Shown: positions 31,279-40,571, counted from the first letter of the stretch. The stretch: DNA of 55,147 nucleotides from Streptomyces sp. TRM70350 (GCF_019219825.1 NZ_JAHUXH010000039.1:1-55147); one strand, 5' to 3'. The notes: generated by a model from the sequence alone, not told the origin. A program made the numbers and translations.

Positions 31279-32871
31279 TCACTTGGCGGCAGCGGCCAGG
31301 GTGTCCTCGCCGAGGAGCTTGCCGTCGGAGGTCTCGAACTGCTTCTTGAACTCCGCGATGGCGTCCGCGATGGCGGTGAGGGTGTCGTCCGACATCTTGC
31401 CGCCCTCCTTGATGGAGGTCATGAGGCCCTGCTCCTTGCGGTGCAGGTACTCCAGGAGCTCCTTCTCGAAGCGGCGGATGTCGGCGACCGGCACCTCGTC
31501 CATCTTGCCGGTGGTGCCGGCCCAGATGGAGACGACCTGGTCCTCGGTGGACATCGGCTGGTACTGAGCCTGCTTCAGCAGCTCGACCATGCGCTGACCA
31601 CGCTCCAGCTGCGCCTTCGACGCGGCGTCCAGGTCGGAACCGAAGGCGGCGAACGCCTCCAGCTCACGGAACTGCGCGAGGTCCACGCGGAGACGACCGG
31701 AGACCTGCTTCATCGCCTTGTGCTGCGCGGAACCACCGACTCGGGAGACGGAGATACCGACGTTCAGCGCGGGGCGCTGACCGGCGTTGAACAGGTCCGA
31801 CTCCAGGAAGCACTGGCCGTCGGTGATGGAGATGACGTTGGTCGGGATGAACGCCGAGACGTCGTTGGCCTTGGTCTCGACGATCGGCAGACCGGTCATC
31901 GAACCGGCGCCCATGTCGTCGGAGAGCTTGGCGCAGCGCTCCAGCAGCCGGGAGTGCAGGTAGAAGACGTCACCCGGGTAGGCCTCGCGGCCCGGCGGGC
32001 GGCGCAGCAGCAGGGACACGGCGCGGTAGGCGTCGGCCTGCTTCGAAAGGTCGTCGAAGATGATCAGGACGTGCTTGCCCTCGTACATCCACTGCTGGCC
32101 GATGGCCGAGCCGGTGTACGGCGCCAGGTACTTGAAGCCGGCCGGGTCGGACGCCGGGGCGGCGACGATGGTCGTGTACTCCAGCGCGCCGTTCTCCTCC
32201 AGCGCGCGGCGGACCGACGCGATGGTGGAGCCCTTCTGGCCGATGGCGACGTAGATGCAGCGGACCTGCTTGTTCGGGTCGCCGGTGCGCCAGTTGTCGC
32301 GCTGGTTGATGATCGTGTCGACGGCCAGGGCGGTCTTGCCGGTCTGGCGGTCACCGATGATCAGCTGACGCTGACCGCGGCCGATCGGGGTCATCGCGTC
32401 GACGGCCTTGTAGCCGGTCTCCATCGGCTCGTGCACCGACTTGCGCTGCATGACCGTGGGAGCCTGCAGCTCAAGGGCGCGGCGACCCGAGGTCTCGATC
32501 TCGCCGAGGCCGTCGATCGGGTTGCCGAGGGGGTCGACCACGCGGCCGAGGTAGCCCTCGCCGACCGCGACGGAGAGGACCTCACCGGTGCGGGTGACCG
32601 GCTGACCCTCCTCGATGCCGCTGAACTCACCGAGGACGATGGCACCGATCTCGCGCTCCTCGAGGTTGAGGGCGAGGCCGAGGGTGCCGTCCTCGAACTT
32701 CAGCAGTTCGTTGGCCATGGCCGAGGGAAGACCCTCGACCTTCGCGATGCCGTCGCCGGCAAGGGTGACCGTACCGACCTCCTCGCGCGAGGCCGCGTCC
32801 GGCTTGTACGACTGGACGAAGGTCTCCAGTGCGTCCCGGATCTCCTCCGGCCGGATCGTGAGCTCCGCCAT
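31279..32871 (-). CDS. atpA: ATP synthase F1 alpha subunit
   Basis: 530 residues from ATG 32871 (MAELTIRPEEIR), the conserved N-terminus. An upstream extension of the frame runs through a hairpin-forming element and is not credible. The P-loop is GDRQTGKTALAVD. The regulatory nucleotide site and the SVSRVGGSAQ motif that abuts the catalytic interface are intact. The 122-base gap from atpH is the longest inside the F1 part of the operon. Confidence 0.97.
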   Translation of the reverse strand: MAELTIRPEEIRDALETFVQSYKPDAASREEVGTVTLAGDGIAKVEGLPSAMANELLKFEDGTLGLALNLEEREIGAIVLGEFSGIEEGQPVTRTGEVLSVAVGEGYLGRVVDPLGNPIDGLGEIETSGRRALELQAPTVMQRKSVHEPMETGYKAVDAMTPIGRGQRQLIIGDRQTGKTALAVDTIINQRDNWRTGDPNKQVRCIYVAIGQKGSTIASVRRALEENGALEYTTIVAAPASDPAGFKYLAPYTGSAIGQQWMYEGKHVLIIFDDLSKQADAYRAVSLLLRRPPGREAYPGDVFYLHSRLLERCAKLSDDMGAGSMTGLPIVETKANDVSAFIPTNVISITDGQCFLESDLFNAGQRPALNVGISVSRVGGSAQHKAMKQVSGRLRVDLAQFRELEAFAAFGSDLDAASKAQLERGQRMVELLKQAQYQPMSTEDQVVSIWAGTTGKMDEVPVADIRRFEKELLEYLHRKEQGLMTSIKEGGKMSDDTLTAIADAIAEFKKQFETSDGKLLGEDTLAAAAK

Positions 32872-32919
32872 CTGGGTTCCCTGCTCTCCTTGTTGGGCCC
32901 GAAGTTTCACTTTGGGGGT

Positions 32920-32966
32920 CTGGGGGCGACCCCCAGGAATCCTCTGCACGGCCCAACATGGGCCGT
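32920..32966. repeat. Hairpin element in the atpH-atpA gap
   Basis: Two adjacent stem-loops: CTGGGGG/CCCCCAG (32920-32926 with 32930-32936) and ACGGCCCA/TGGGCCGT (32948-32955 with 32959-32966). The first, flanked by TTTGGGGGT, has the look of a GC-hairpin element that I recall as dispersed among Streptomyces genes; a similar one overlaps the prmC start. It lies between co-transcribed genes and may act as a processing or stability element. Confidence 0.45.
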
Positions 32967-32993
32967 AAGTACGTACTGCGTATTCAGTTGCGG

Positions 32994-33809
32994 CTAGCTC
33001 GCCAGTCGGCGCTCGGCGTCCGCGATGCGGTCCGCGAGAGAGCCGTTGATGACCTCGTCACCGACCTGCACCCGGATCCCGCCGACGACCTCGGGGTCCA
33101 CGTCGAGATTGAGGTGCATCTGACGGCCGTAGAGCTTCGCCAGGACGGCGCCGAGGCGCTGCTTCTGCACGTCGCTCAGCGGCACCGCCGAGGTGACGAC
33201 CGCGACCATGCGGTCCCGCCGGTCGGCGGCGAGCTTGGACAGGGACTCCAGTCCCGCTTCCAGGCTACGTCCCCGCGGCGCGGTCACAAGGCGCGTCACC
33301 AGACGCTCGGTGGCCGGGGCCGCCCGTCCGCCGAGCAGGCTGCGCAGCAGCTCGCTCTTGGCCGAGGCGGTGGCCTTGCGGTCGGTCAGCGCGGCGCGCA
33401 GCTCGGTGCTGGACGCGACGATCCGGCCGAACCGGAACAGCTCGTCCTCGACGTTGTCGAGCGTGCCGTTCTGCTGCGCGGCGGTGAGGTCGGCGGTGCT
33501 GGCCAGCACCTCCAGGGCGTCCACCAGGTCGCGCGACTGCGACCAGCGGGAGCGCACCATGCCGGCCACCAGGTCCGCGGTCTCGCCGCCGACCTGGGCG
33601 CCGAGCAGGCGCTGGACCAGCTCGGCCTTGGCCTCACCGGCCTGCGCCGGGTCGGTGAGGACCCGACGCAAGCTGACCTCGCGGTCGAGCAGCGCGGTCA
33701 CCGCGGCCAGCTCGTCGGCGAGCCGCGCCGCGTCCACGGACGTGCTGTCCGTCAGCGCGTCGAGACGCTCACGTGCGGCTGCCAGGGCCTCGCGGCTCGC
33801 TCCGTTCAT
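32994..33809 (-). CDS. atpH: ATP synthase F1 delta subunit
   Basis: 271 residues, longer than the about 180 of E. coli as is normal in actinobacteria. Links F1 to the peripheral stalk. The N-terminal half is helical; the C-terminal half has the family signature GGIRVQVGDEVINGSLADRI. The start overlaps the atpF stop by four bases (33806-33809), so translation is coupled. Confidence 0.96.
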   Translation of the reverse strand: MNGASREALAAARERLDALTDSTSVDAARLADELAAVTALLDREVSLRRVLTDPAQAGEAKAELVQRLLGAQVGGETADLVAGMVRSRWSQSRDLVDALEVLASTADLTAAQQNGTLDNVEDELFRFGRIVASSTELRAALTDRKATASAKSELLRSLLGGRAAPATERLVTRLVTAPRGRSLEAGLESLSKLAADRRDRMVAVVTSAVPLSDVQKQRLGAVLAKLYGRQMHLNLDVDPEVVGGIRVQVGDEVINGSLADRIADAERRLAS

Positions 33810-34354
33810 CGAGTCGCCTCGGCCTTCTCCTCGAGCTCGTCGAGGAAGCGGTCGATCACACGGCTCTGGCGGGCGTGGTCCTCCAGGGACTCCCCGACCA
33901 GCTTGCCGGCCAGCTCGGTGGCGAGCTTGCCGAGGTCCTGCCGCAGCGCGGACGAGGCGGCCTTGCGGTCGGCCTCGATCTGGGCGTGACCGGCGGCGAC
34001 GATCTCCTCACGCTGCCGCTGGCCCTCCGCGCGCATCTCGGCGATGAGCGCGGCACCCTGCTCCTGCGCCTCCTGGCGCAGCCGCGCGGCCTCGTGCCGG
34101 GCCTCGGCGAGCTGGGCCTTGTACTGCTCAAGGACGCTCTGGGCCTCGACCTTCATGGTCTCGGCCTCTTCAATACCGCCTTCGATCGCCGCGCGGCGCT
34201 CCTCCAGAACCTTGTTGATGTTCGGAAGCAGCTTCTTCCAGAAGAAGAAGAACACGATGGCGAAGGCGATGGTGCCGACGAGCAGCTCGGGGCCCGGCGG
34301 GACGAGCGGGCTCTGCTCCTCCTCGGCCGCCAGCTGCACCAGGTTGGCGATCAC
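33806..34354 (-). CDS. atpF: ATP synthase Fo b subunit
   Basis: 182 residues from GTG 34354. One TM helix at about 25-45 (LLVGTIAFAIVFFFFWKKLLP) and a long charged helix (about 46-165) form the peripheral stalk. It is 38 bases after atpE and overlaps atpH. Confidence 0.96.
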   Translation of the reverse strand: MIANLVQLAAEEEQSPLVPPGPELLVGTIAFAIVFFFFWKKLLPNINKVLEERRAAIEGGIEEAETMKVEAQSVLEQYKAQLAEARHEAARLRQEAQEQGAALIAEMRAEGQRQREEIVAAGHAQIEADRKAASSALRQDLGKLATELAGKLVGESLEDHARQSRVIDRFLDELEEKAEATR

Positions 34355-34392
34355 ATCAGTGCCTTTCGTCGAAACGTGCCAGTAAGGAGTGA

Positions 34393-34629
34393 TTACCTAC
34401 CGAACACGAACGGCATAACGATGCCGATGAGGGCGAGCGCCTCACAGAAGGCGAAGCCCAGGATCTGGTTGGCGCGGATCAGGCCGGCGGCCTCGGGCTG
34501 GCGGGCCAGGGCCTGGGTGCCGTTGCCGAAGATGATGCCGACGCCGATGCCGGGGCCGATGGCGGCGAGGCCGTAGCCGATGGAGCCGAGCGAACCGGTG
34601 ACAGCGGCGAGGGTCTCAGTGGCAGCCAT
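34393..34629 (-). CDS. atpE: ATP synthase Fo c subunit
   Basis: 78-residue two-helix proteolipid that forms the rotor ring. The glycine-rich first helix GLAAIGPGIGVGIIFG, the polar loop ARQPEA, and the ion-binding carboxylate Glu63 (GFAFCEALAL) are visible. The residues around Glu63 lack the Gln/Ser signature of sodium-driven rings, so it is proton-driven. Confidence 0.98.
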   Translation of the reverse strand: MAATETLAAVTGSLGSIGYGLAAIGPGIGVGIIFGNGTQALARQPEAAGLIRANQILGFAFCEALALIGIVMPFVFGR

Positions 34630-34704
34630 GCTGATTCTTCCTTCTCTTTCATGGACCGGCGGGGGTTGGCCACCGGACGTATCTGGGCTTGCGGGGCGGG
34701 GTGC

Positions 34705-35523
34705 TCAGTGGTGCTCGGCGAGAGCGCCCTGAATGTACGAGCAGGCGAGGAGCACGAAGACGTATGCCTGGACGGCCTGCACGAAAAGCTCGAAGAGGAT
34801 CATGGCGATGGTCATGAGGAAGGACACACCGGCCGCCGGGATCATCCAGCTGTTCAGCAGGTACCAGGAGGCGACGGTGAACATGACCAGCATCAGGTGG
34901 CCGGCGAACATGTTGGCGAACAGTCGCACCGCGTGCGTGAACGGCCGGACCAGGACGTTCGAGAAGAACTCGATGATCACGACGAGCGGCAGCACCGCGC
35001 CGAGCGACTTGTCGTAGCCGGTGAGGTTCTTGAAACCGCCCACGAAGCCGTGCTTCTTGAAGGTCAGCGACATCCACACGATGTAGACGATCGCGGCGAG
35101 CACGATCGGGTACGCGATGATCGACGACACCGGGAACTGGGCCAGCGGGATCACGGACCAGACGTTCATGATCCAGATGAAGAAGAACAGCGAGACCATG
35201 AGCGGGACGTACTTCTCACCCTCCCGCTTGCCGAGGGTCTCGTAGACGATGCCGCGGCGCACGAAGTCGTAACCGGCTTCGCCGATCATCTGGAGCTTGC
35301 CCGGCACCACCTTCGCCTTGCCGAAGGCCGCCCAGAAGAAACCGATGACGATCACGGTGGTGATGAGCGCGAGCAGCATCACCTTGTTGAACTCGAACCC
35401 TCCGACCGTGGCGATCGGCTGGAAGAGGAACGAGTGCAGGCCCGGAGCCGGGAAGCCACACCCGTTGTCGGACATGATCCGACAACTCCAGTCAAAGGCG
35501 AGCTGGGTCTGGTCAGCACTCAC
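34705..35523 (-). CDS. atpB: ATP synthase Fo a subunit
   Basis: 272 residues from GTG 35523, six bases after GGAG; an adjacent GTG at 35526 is too close to that site and longer readings lack a ribosome site. It has five or six TM helices. The essential Arg lies in FTHAVRLFANMFAGH, facing Glu63 of the c ring to form the proton channel. It is separated from atpI by 225 bases, in which I see no gene. Confidence 0.96.
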   Translation of the reverse strand: MSADQTQLAFDWSCRIMSDNGCGFPAPGLHSFLFQPIATVGGFEFNKVMLLALITTVIVIGFFWAAFGKAKVVPGKLQMIGEAGYDFVRRGIVYETLGKREGEKYVPLMVSLFFFIWIMNVWSVIPLAQFPVSSIIAYPIVLAAIVYIVWMSLTFKKHGFVGGFKNLTGYDKSLGAVLPLVVIIEFFSNVLVRPFTHAVRLFANMFAGHLMLVMFTVASWYLLNSWMIPAAGVSFLMTIAMILFELFVQAVQAYVFVLLACSYIQGALAEHH

Positions 35524-35748
35524 CACGGGCTCCTTCGGCGTGACGCATGGGTACGGCAACCTCGTTGTGTCGGCGCGGCACGCGGCCGCGGGTCGGCACC
35601 GGACTGGTGTTACGGATGTGGGGGCGGCTGGGGGACATCAAGCCTCGCGATTGAGCAGGCGTCAGCTCAGATGCCCGCGCCCGCGATGCCGCAGTTGGCA
35701 CCGGACGATAGCAGGAGTTCTCACTGGCCTTTATCCCGCCCCTACCCC

Positions 35749-36186
35749 TCACGACGAAGGCCCTGTCTTCTCGGGCTTCTCGCTCTTCGCGGGCTCCGGA
35801 TCGACGTAGAAGATCTTGGCCTTCATGTGCGCACGAGCCTGCGCGGCCATCCAGACGACGGTCGCGACGACGAGGCCGATGGCGAACGTCTTCGGATGGA
35901 AGAGAGAGGTGTCCTTGAAGAGGGCGACGAAGATCAGGAGCAGCAGGAGCTGGGCGACGTAGAGCATCAGCCCCATGGCCTGGAACAGCTGCGGGAGCGT
36001 TTTTGCCGTCCACTGCAGAACGAACAGGCCGATCCCCATGAAGAGGATGGCCAGCACCGTGCCGACGGCCGCACCCAGCGCACCCTTGCCGCCGGCGACC
36101 GCGCCGCTGACGGCGACCGTCACCACACCGACAGCTGCCGCGGGCACAGCTGTCTGCAGAAGGTTCCGGGCGTCATTGGACGGCAT
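35749..36186 (-). CDS. atpI: ATP synthase protein I
   Basis: 145 residues with four TM helices and a charged C-terminal tail. AtpI aids c-ring assembly and possibly magnesium uptake, and is not part of the final enzyme. It is the first gene of the operon. ATG 36186 is preceded by GGAG at nine bases. The upstream 286 bases include an AT-richer stretch with a candidate promoter. Confidence 0.9.
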   Translation of the reverse strand: MPSNDARNLLQTAVPAAAVGVVTVAVSGAVAGGKGALGAAVGTVLAILFMGIGLFVLQWTAKTLPQLFQAMGLMLYVAQLLLLLIFVALFKDTSLFHPKTFAIGLVVATVVWMAAQARAHMKAKIFYVDPEPAKSEKPEKTGPSS

Positions 36187-36343
36187 GGCGGCAACTCCGC
36201 TTTCACAGGGGGCAGGGTGTCGTCATGGACGAGCGTAGTCCCGGGCCGAGAGAGAACCTCATTGCCGCTGGACCGTCGCACCACGGCCCTTCGGCTCTGT
36301 CCGGGGGGTTCTCGTGAACGGTATCACAAACTATTTGATGAGG

Positions 36344-36372
36344 TCTTTACCTGACGGTGTGCGCACTGTCAC
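36344..36372 (-). promoter_or_regulatory. Candidate atp operon promoter
   Basis: On the minus strand a GTGACA hexamer (36367-36372) and TAAAGA (36344-36349) are separated by 17 bases, a fair vegetative promoter about 160 bases upstream of atpI. The surrounding 36310-36480 is clearly lower in GC than neighbouring DNA. No other gene is seen between 36187 and 36472. Confidence 0.35.
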
Positions 36373-36472
36373 ACATGAGAGTGACGATGCGCGTCTGTGC
36401 AGAAACCGAGCCGAGTTGTCTGGTATTGGGGCGTTCGTTCCCCCACGGCTTGGCAATGCTTTAGTCAGATTC

Positions 36473-37780
36473 TTACCTTGTGAAGCGCGAGCGGGCGCCG
36501 ACGGCGGTCGCCCCGTTGGCTCCGGAGACCCCGACGGCGACCGGGGTGCGCTCGTCCTCCTCGGCCGGAGCCTCGGCCGGGACCTCCTCGGACGCGGGCG
36601 GCAGGACGACCTTGCGCCGGCGGTAGCGCGGCGGCACGAAGTGCTCGGCCCACAGCGGGGCGCGCGGCGTGAAGCGGGGCAGCAACAGCAGGACCAGGCC
36701 GATGGCGCTGAGCAGCGCCACGCTCAGCACGATCCACATGGACGCCGAGTTCACCGAGTAGCCCAGCGCGCCGAAGGCGATCAGCGCCGACCAGAAGTAC
36801 ATGATCAGCACGGCCCGGCTGTGCGAGTGGCCGATCTCCAGCAGCCGGTGGTGCAGATGCCCACGGTCGGCGGCGAACGGCGACTGGCCGCGCCAGGTGC
36901 GGCGCACGATCGCGAGGATCAGGTCCGCCGCCGGGATCGCGATGATGGTGAGCGGCATCAGCAGCGGGATGTAGACCGGCACCATCTGGTGCACCGCGTT
37001 GCGCTCGGAGCCGGAGAACAGCTTCATCACGTCCGGGTCGACCTGCCCGGTCACCGAGATCGCGCCCGCCGCCAGCACCAGGCCGATCAGCATGGAGCCG
37101 GAGTCACCCATGAAGATGCGCGCCGGGTGCATGTTGTGCGGCAGGAAGCCCACGCACATGCCCATCAGCACCGCCGCGAAGAGGGTGGCCGGGGCCGCGG
37201 CCTCGATGCCGTACGAGTACCAGATCCGGTAGGCGTACATGAAGAACGCGGCCGACGCGATGCACACCATCCCCGCCGCCAGCCCGTCCAGCCCGTCGAC
37301 GAAGTTGACGGCGTTGATGGTGATGACGACCAGGGCGACGGTGAGCAGCGTGCCCTGCCACTGGGTCAGCGCGACCGTGCCGACGCCCGGCACCGGCAGC
37401 CACAGGATCGTCAGACCCTGCATCACCATCACACCGGCGGCGATCATCTGGCCGCCGAGCTTGATCAGGGCGTCGATCTCGAACTTGTCGTCCAGAACGC
37501 CGATCAGCCAGATCAGCGCGGCCCCGGACAGCAGCGCCCGGGGCTCGTTGGACTTCTCGAAGACCTCGCTGAGGTTGGTGAGATGGTCGGCGACCAGCAG
37601 GCCCGCGCACAGGCCGAAGAACATCGCGATCCCGCCGAGCCGTGGAGTGGGTTCCCGGTGCACATCACGCGCCCGGATCTCCGGCATCGCTCCGGCCACG
37701 ATCGCGAACTTCCGCACCGGCCCTGTCAGCAGGTACGTCACCGCGGCCGTGATGCAGAGCGTCAGCAGGTATTCACGCAC
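36473..37780 (-). CDS. wecA: Polyprenyl-phosphate GlcNAc-1-phosphate transferase (WecA family)
   Basis: 435 residues from GTG 37780 (MREYLLTL), six bases after GGGGAA. It transfers a sugar-1-phosphate from UDP-sugar to polyprenyl phosphate at the membrane, the first step of cell-wall polymer linkage-unit synthesis. About ten to eleven TM helices. Catalytic Asp pair in GVLDDKFEID, NFVDGLDGLAAG, and the HLHHRLL loop near the end are present. A 60-residue acidic, Ala-rich cytosolic tail follows. The position between atpI and tsaC matches Mycobacterium. Confidence 0.93.
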   Translation of the reverse strand: MREYLLTLCITAAVTYLLTGPVRKFAIVAGAMPEIRARDVHREPTPRLGGIAMFFGLCAGLLVADHLTNLSEVFEKSNEPRALLSGAALIWLIGVLDDKFEIDALIKLGGQMIAAGVMVMQGLTILWLPVPGVGTVALTQWQGTLLTVALVVITINAVNFVDGLDGLAAGMVCIASAAFFMYAYRIWYSYGIEAAAPATLFAAVLMGMCVGFLPHNMHPARIFMGDSGSMLIGLVLAAGAISVTGQVDPDVMKLFSGSERNAVHQMVPVYIPLLMPLTIIAIPAADLILAIVRRTWRGQSPFAADRGHLHHRLLEIGHSHSRAVLIMYFWSALIAFGALGYSVNSASMWIVLSVALLSAIGLVLLLLPRFTPRAPLWAEHFVPPRYRRRKVVLPPASEEVPAEAPAEEDERTPVAVGVSGANGATAVGARSRFTR

Positions 37781-37909
37781 GGGCTTCCCCACAGGTCTCG
37801 CTGGCCATCTCAGCCCCACACCCTAGCGAGGGACGCATATGGTTGGGGACTTCCGGGTAGCGACGATGGTTGCACGTGTGGCTGTGTACGGATTCCCGGT
37901 TACCCCCAC

Positions 37910-39160
37910 TCACGGCTGATACGGCGGCGGATACGGCGGGAATCCACCGGCCAGGTCCCGTACTTCCTCCCGCACCTGCCTGCTGTCGGCCTGGTCCCGC
38001 AGCACCTCCGCGAGCAGCTTGGCGATCCTGGCCATCTCGCCCTCCCCCATCCCCTGGGTGGTGACGGCCGCGGTGCCCAGGCGCAGGCCGCGGGCGTCGC
38101 CGTGCGGCAGGGCGCAGCAGTCGAGGATCATCCCGGCGGCGGCGAGCCGGCCGCGGGCGGTGCGGCCGTCGACGCCGAGCGGGCCCGGGTCGGCGGTGAT
38201 GAGGTGGGTGTCCGTGCCGCCGGTGGTGACGGCGAGCCCCTCGGCGGCCAGCGCGGTGGCCAGGAAGCGGGCGTTGGCGACCACTTGATGGGCGTACGCC
38301 TCGAAGGCCGGTGTCGCCGCCTCGCCGAAGGCGACGGCCTTGGCGGCGATGGTGTGCATCTGGGCGCCGCCCTGGGTGAAGGGGAAGACGGCCCGGTCGA
38401 CGCGTTCGGCGAGTTCGGCGCCGCACAGGAGCATGCCGCCGCGCGGTCCGCGCAGCACCTTGTGGGTGGTGGCGCACACGACATCGGCGTACGGCACCGG
38501 ATTCGGCGCCGCTTTCCCGGCGACGAGTCCGATGGGGTGGGCCGCGTCGGCGATGAGGTAGGCGCCCACCTCGTCGGCGACCTCGCGGAAGGCGGCGTAG
38601 TCGATGTGCCGTGGGTAGGCGATCGAGCCGCACACGATCGCCTTGGGGCGGTGGGTGTGGGCCAGGGTGCGGACCTGGTCGTAGGCGATGAGGCCGGTCT
38701 CCTCGTCGACGCCGTAGCTCACGAAGTCGAACCAGCGGCCGGAGAAGTTGGCGGGCGAGCCGTGGGTGAGGTGGCCGCCGTACGGCAGGCCGAGGGCGAG
38801 GACCGTGTCGCCGGGGCGCAGCAGGGCGGCGTAGGCGGCGAGGACGGCCGAACTGCCCGAGTGGGACTGGACGTTGGCGTGCTCGGCGCCGAACAGCGTC
38901 CTGGCGCGCTGTACGGCGAGCCGCTCGGCGACGTCGACGATCTCGCAGCCGCCGTGGTAGCGGGACCCCGGGTAGCCCTCCGCGTACTTGTTGGCGAGCG
39001 GCGAGCCGAGAGCGGCCAGCACGGCCGGCGAGGTGAAGTTCTCGGCGGCGATCAGCTGGAGCGTGGTCGACTGCCGGTCCAGCTCCCCGAGCAGGATCTC
39101 GGCGAGCGCGGGATCCTGCCGCCGCAGGAGTTCGGCCTCTTGGGCATGGGTGACCGGCAT
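37910..39160 (-). CDS. glyA: Serine hydroxymethyltransferase-like PLP enzyme (GlyA paralogue)
   Basis: 416 residues from ATG 39160. Expected to interconvert serine and glycine with tetrahydrofolate. N-terminal LIAAENFTSPAVLAALGSPLANKYAEGYPGSRY, HSGSSAVLAAYAALL, IADAAHPIGLV and the PLP Lys in TTHKVLRGPRGG are SHMT marks. Orthologues are often called glyA2; Streptomyces have another glyA elsewhere. Sequence details (SHSGSSAV in place of the usual PHSGAQAN) suggest a divergent substrate preference. It is absent at this position in the mycobacterial gene order that I recall. Confidence 0.88.
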   Translation of the reverse strand: MPVTHAQEAELLRRQDPALAEILLGELDRQSTTLQLIAAENFTSPAVLAALGSPLANKYAEGYPGSRYHGGCEIVDVAERLAVQRARTLFGAEHANVQSHSGSSAVLAAYAALLRPGDTVLALGLPYGGHLTHGSPANFSGRWFDFVSYGVDEETGLIAYDQVRTLAHTHRPKAIVCGSIAYPRHIDYAAFREVADEVGAYLIADAAHPIGLVAGKAAPNPVPYADVVCATTHKVLRGPRGGMLLCGAELAERVDRAVFPFTQGGAQMHTIAAKAVAFGEAATPAFEAYAHQVVANARFLATALAAEGLAVTTGGTDTHLITADPGPLGVDGRTARGRLAAAGMILDCCALPHGDARGLRLGTAAVTTQGMGEGEMARIAKLLAEVLRDQADSRQVREEVRDLAGGFPPYPPPYQP

Positions 39161-39246
39161 CGTGGACTCCGGGCGTTGCGTGGAGACGTAGGTCCAATGT
39201 AGGCCGGGGTGGTCGCGGGCGCCCGCTGTCGTACGGCGGCCGGGAC

Positions 39247-39927
39247 TCACGTCCGCGCCGCGACCCCCGTCAGCGCCGTCACGACGGGGTCGAGCGCCTG
39301 ATGTATCTCGTCGCCGACCGACCGGAAGAACGTCAGCGGCGCCCCGTACGGGTCGTACACCTCGTCGGCCTCGGCGGTGGGCGCCAGCAGCCAGCCCCGC
39401 AGCGCGGCGGCGGCCCGCACCAGCGCCCGGGCCCGGGCCACCACGCCGTCCTCCAGCGGAGGCAGGGTCGCCGGGTCGATGGCCTTCACCAGCCGGGTGA
39501 ACTCCTTCAGCGTGAAGGTGCGCAGCCCCGCCGAGTGCCCCATCGAGATCACCTGGGCGCGGTGGTCACGGGTGGCGGTGAGCACCAGGTCGGCACGGAT
39601 CACATGCTCGTCCAGCAGCTCCCGGCCCACGAAGCCGGAGGCGTCCGCGCCGTAGTCGGCCAGCACCGTCTCGGCGTTGGCCTCCATCGGCGCGCCCTCG
39701 TGGCCCCAGGTCCCGGCGCTCTCCACGATCAGCCCGCCGCCCAGGACCCCGAGCCGCTGCGACACGAAATGCCGGGTCAGCCGCTCCGTGATGGGCGAGC
39801 GGCACACGTTTCCGGTGCTGACGTGGAGGATGCGGAAGCTGTCGCGCGGCAGCCCCACGAAGGTCGTCGTGATCTCCGCCGCGCTTTCCCGGTTGCCTAT
39901 GCCACGCCCCGCGTCAGGGGCTGTCAA
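39247..39927 (-). CDS. Low-molecular-weight protein-tyrosine-phosphatase fold, nucleophile replaced
   Basis: 226 residues from a TTG that overlaps the tsaC stop (TTGA, 39924-39927). The fold is clear: HVSTGNVCRSPITERL at 35-50, then ESAGTWGHEG, and DPYG near the C-terminus, the usual place of the general acid. In active enzymes the loop is C-x5-R. Here the first position is Ser37 (codon AGC at 39817-39819 on the minus strand), with Arg43 kept. It is also longer than the usual about 150 residues. It may be a phospho-binding pseudophosphatase. The position after tsaC, before glyA, is conserved in Streptomyces as I recall. Confidence 0.88.
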   Translation of the reverse strand: MTAPDAGRGIGNRESAAEITTTFVGLPRDSFRILHVSTGNVCRSPITERLTRHFVSQRLGVLGGGLIVESAGTWGHEGAPMEANAETVLADYGADASGFVGRELLDEHVIRADLVLTATRDHRAQVISMGHSAGLRTFTLKEFTRLVKAIDPATLPPLEDGVVARARALVRAAAALRGWLLAPTAEADEVYDPYGAPLTFFRSVGDEIHQALDPVVTALTGVAART

Positions 39928-40571
39928 TTGGCCACCTCAAGGTCGGGTACGACCTTGCGCAGCTCGTCCGGCGAGAGGGCGCCCTCACGCAGCAGGACGG
40001 GCACCGGGCCGGTGACGTCGACGATGGAGGACGGCACGTTGCCGGGGGTCGGGCCGCCGTCGAGGTAGACGGAGACGGAGTCGCCGAGCATCTGCTGGGC
40101 GGCGTCGCAGTCCTCCGGCGCCGGGTGCCCGGTGAGGTTCGCCGACGACACGGCCATGGGGCCGACCTCGGTGAGCAGCTCGATGGCGACCGGGTGCAGT
40201 GGCATGCGCACGGCAACCGTGCCGCGGGTGTCGCCCAGGTCCCACTGCAGGGACGGCTGGTGCTTGGCGACCAGCGTCAGCGCGCCCGGCCAGAACGCGT
40301 CGACCAGCTCCCAGGCCAGCTCGGAGAAGTCGGTGACGAGGCCGTGCAGGGTGTTCGGGGAGCCGATGAGGACGGGCGTGGGCATGTTGCGGCCCCGCCC
40401 CTTGGCCTGAAGCAGGTCGGAGACGGCCTCCGCGGAGAACGCGTCGGCGCCGATGCCGTAGACGGTGTCGGTGGGGAGGACCACCAGCTCGCCGCGGCGG
40501 ACGGCGGACGCGGCCTCGCGCAGACCGGTCACGCGGTCGGTGGCGTCGTTGGTGTCGTATCGCCGTGCCAT
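39924..40571 (-). CDS. tsaC: L-threonylcarbamoyladenylate synthase (Sua5/YciO/YrdC family)
   Basis: 215 residues, one YrdC-like domain without a long Sua5 extension. Makes threonylcarbamoyl-AMP for the t6A37 modification of ANN-decoding tRNAs. Family marks: LPTDTVYGIGADAF, KGRGRNMPTPVLI in the nucleotide pocket, and SSANLTGHPAP. It lies 51 bases after prmC and overlaps the phosphatase-like gene by four bases, so the two are coupled. Confidence 0.94.
   Translation of the reverse strand: MARRYDTNDATDRVTGLREAASAVRRGELVVLPTDTVYGIGADAFSAEAVSDLLQAKGRGRNMPTPVLIGSPNTLHGLVTDFSELAWELVDAFWPGALTLVAKHQPSLQWDLGDTRGTVAVRMPLHPVAIELLTEVGPMAVSSANLTGHPAPEDCDAAQQMLGDSVSVYLDGGPTPGNVPSSIVDVTGPVPVLLREGALSPDELRKVVPDLEVAN

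Noticed and set aside
30511..32997. An 828-codon plus-strand frame opposite atpG and atpA
   Set aside because: It is antisense to conserved ATP synthase genes and has no recognisable motif. It is a codon-bias shadow.
36187..36472. A riboswitch or small gene upstream of the atp operon
   Set aside because: The AT-richer stretch contains a plausible promoter but no conserved RNA fold that I recognise and no frame with a ribosome site.
39247..39927. The Cys-to-Ser change in the phosphatase loop as a misreading or frameshift
   Set aside because: The codon on the minus strand (39819-39817) reads AGC and the surrounding residues are all in register. I kept it as a real change, though a base error cannot be excluded.
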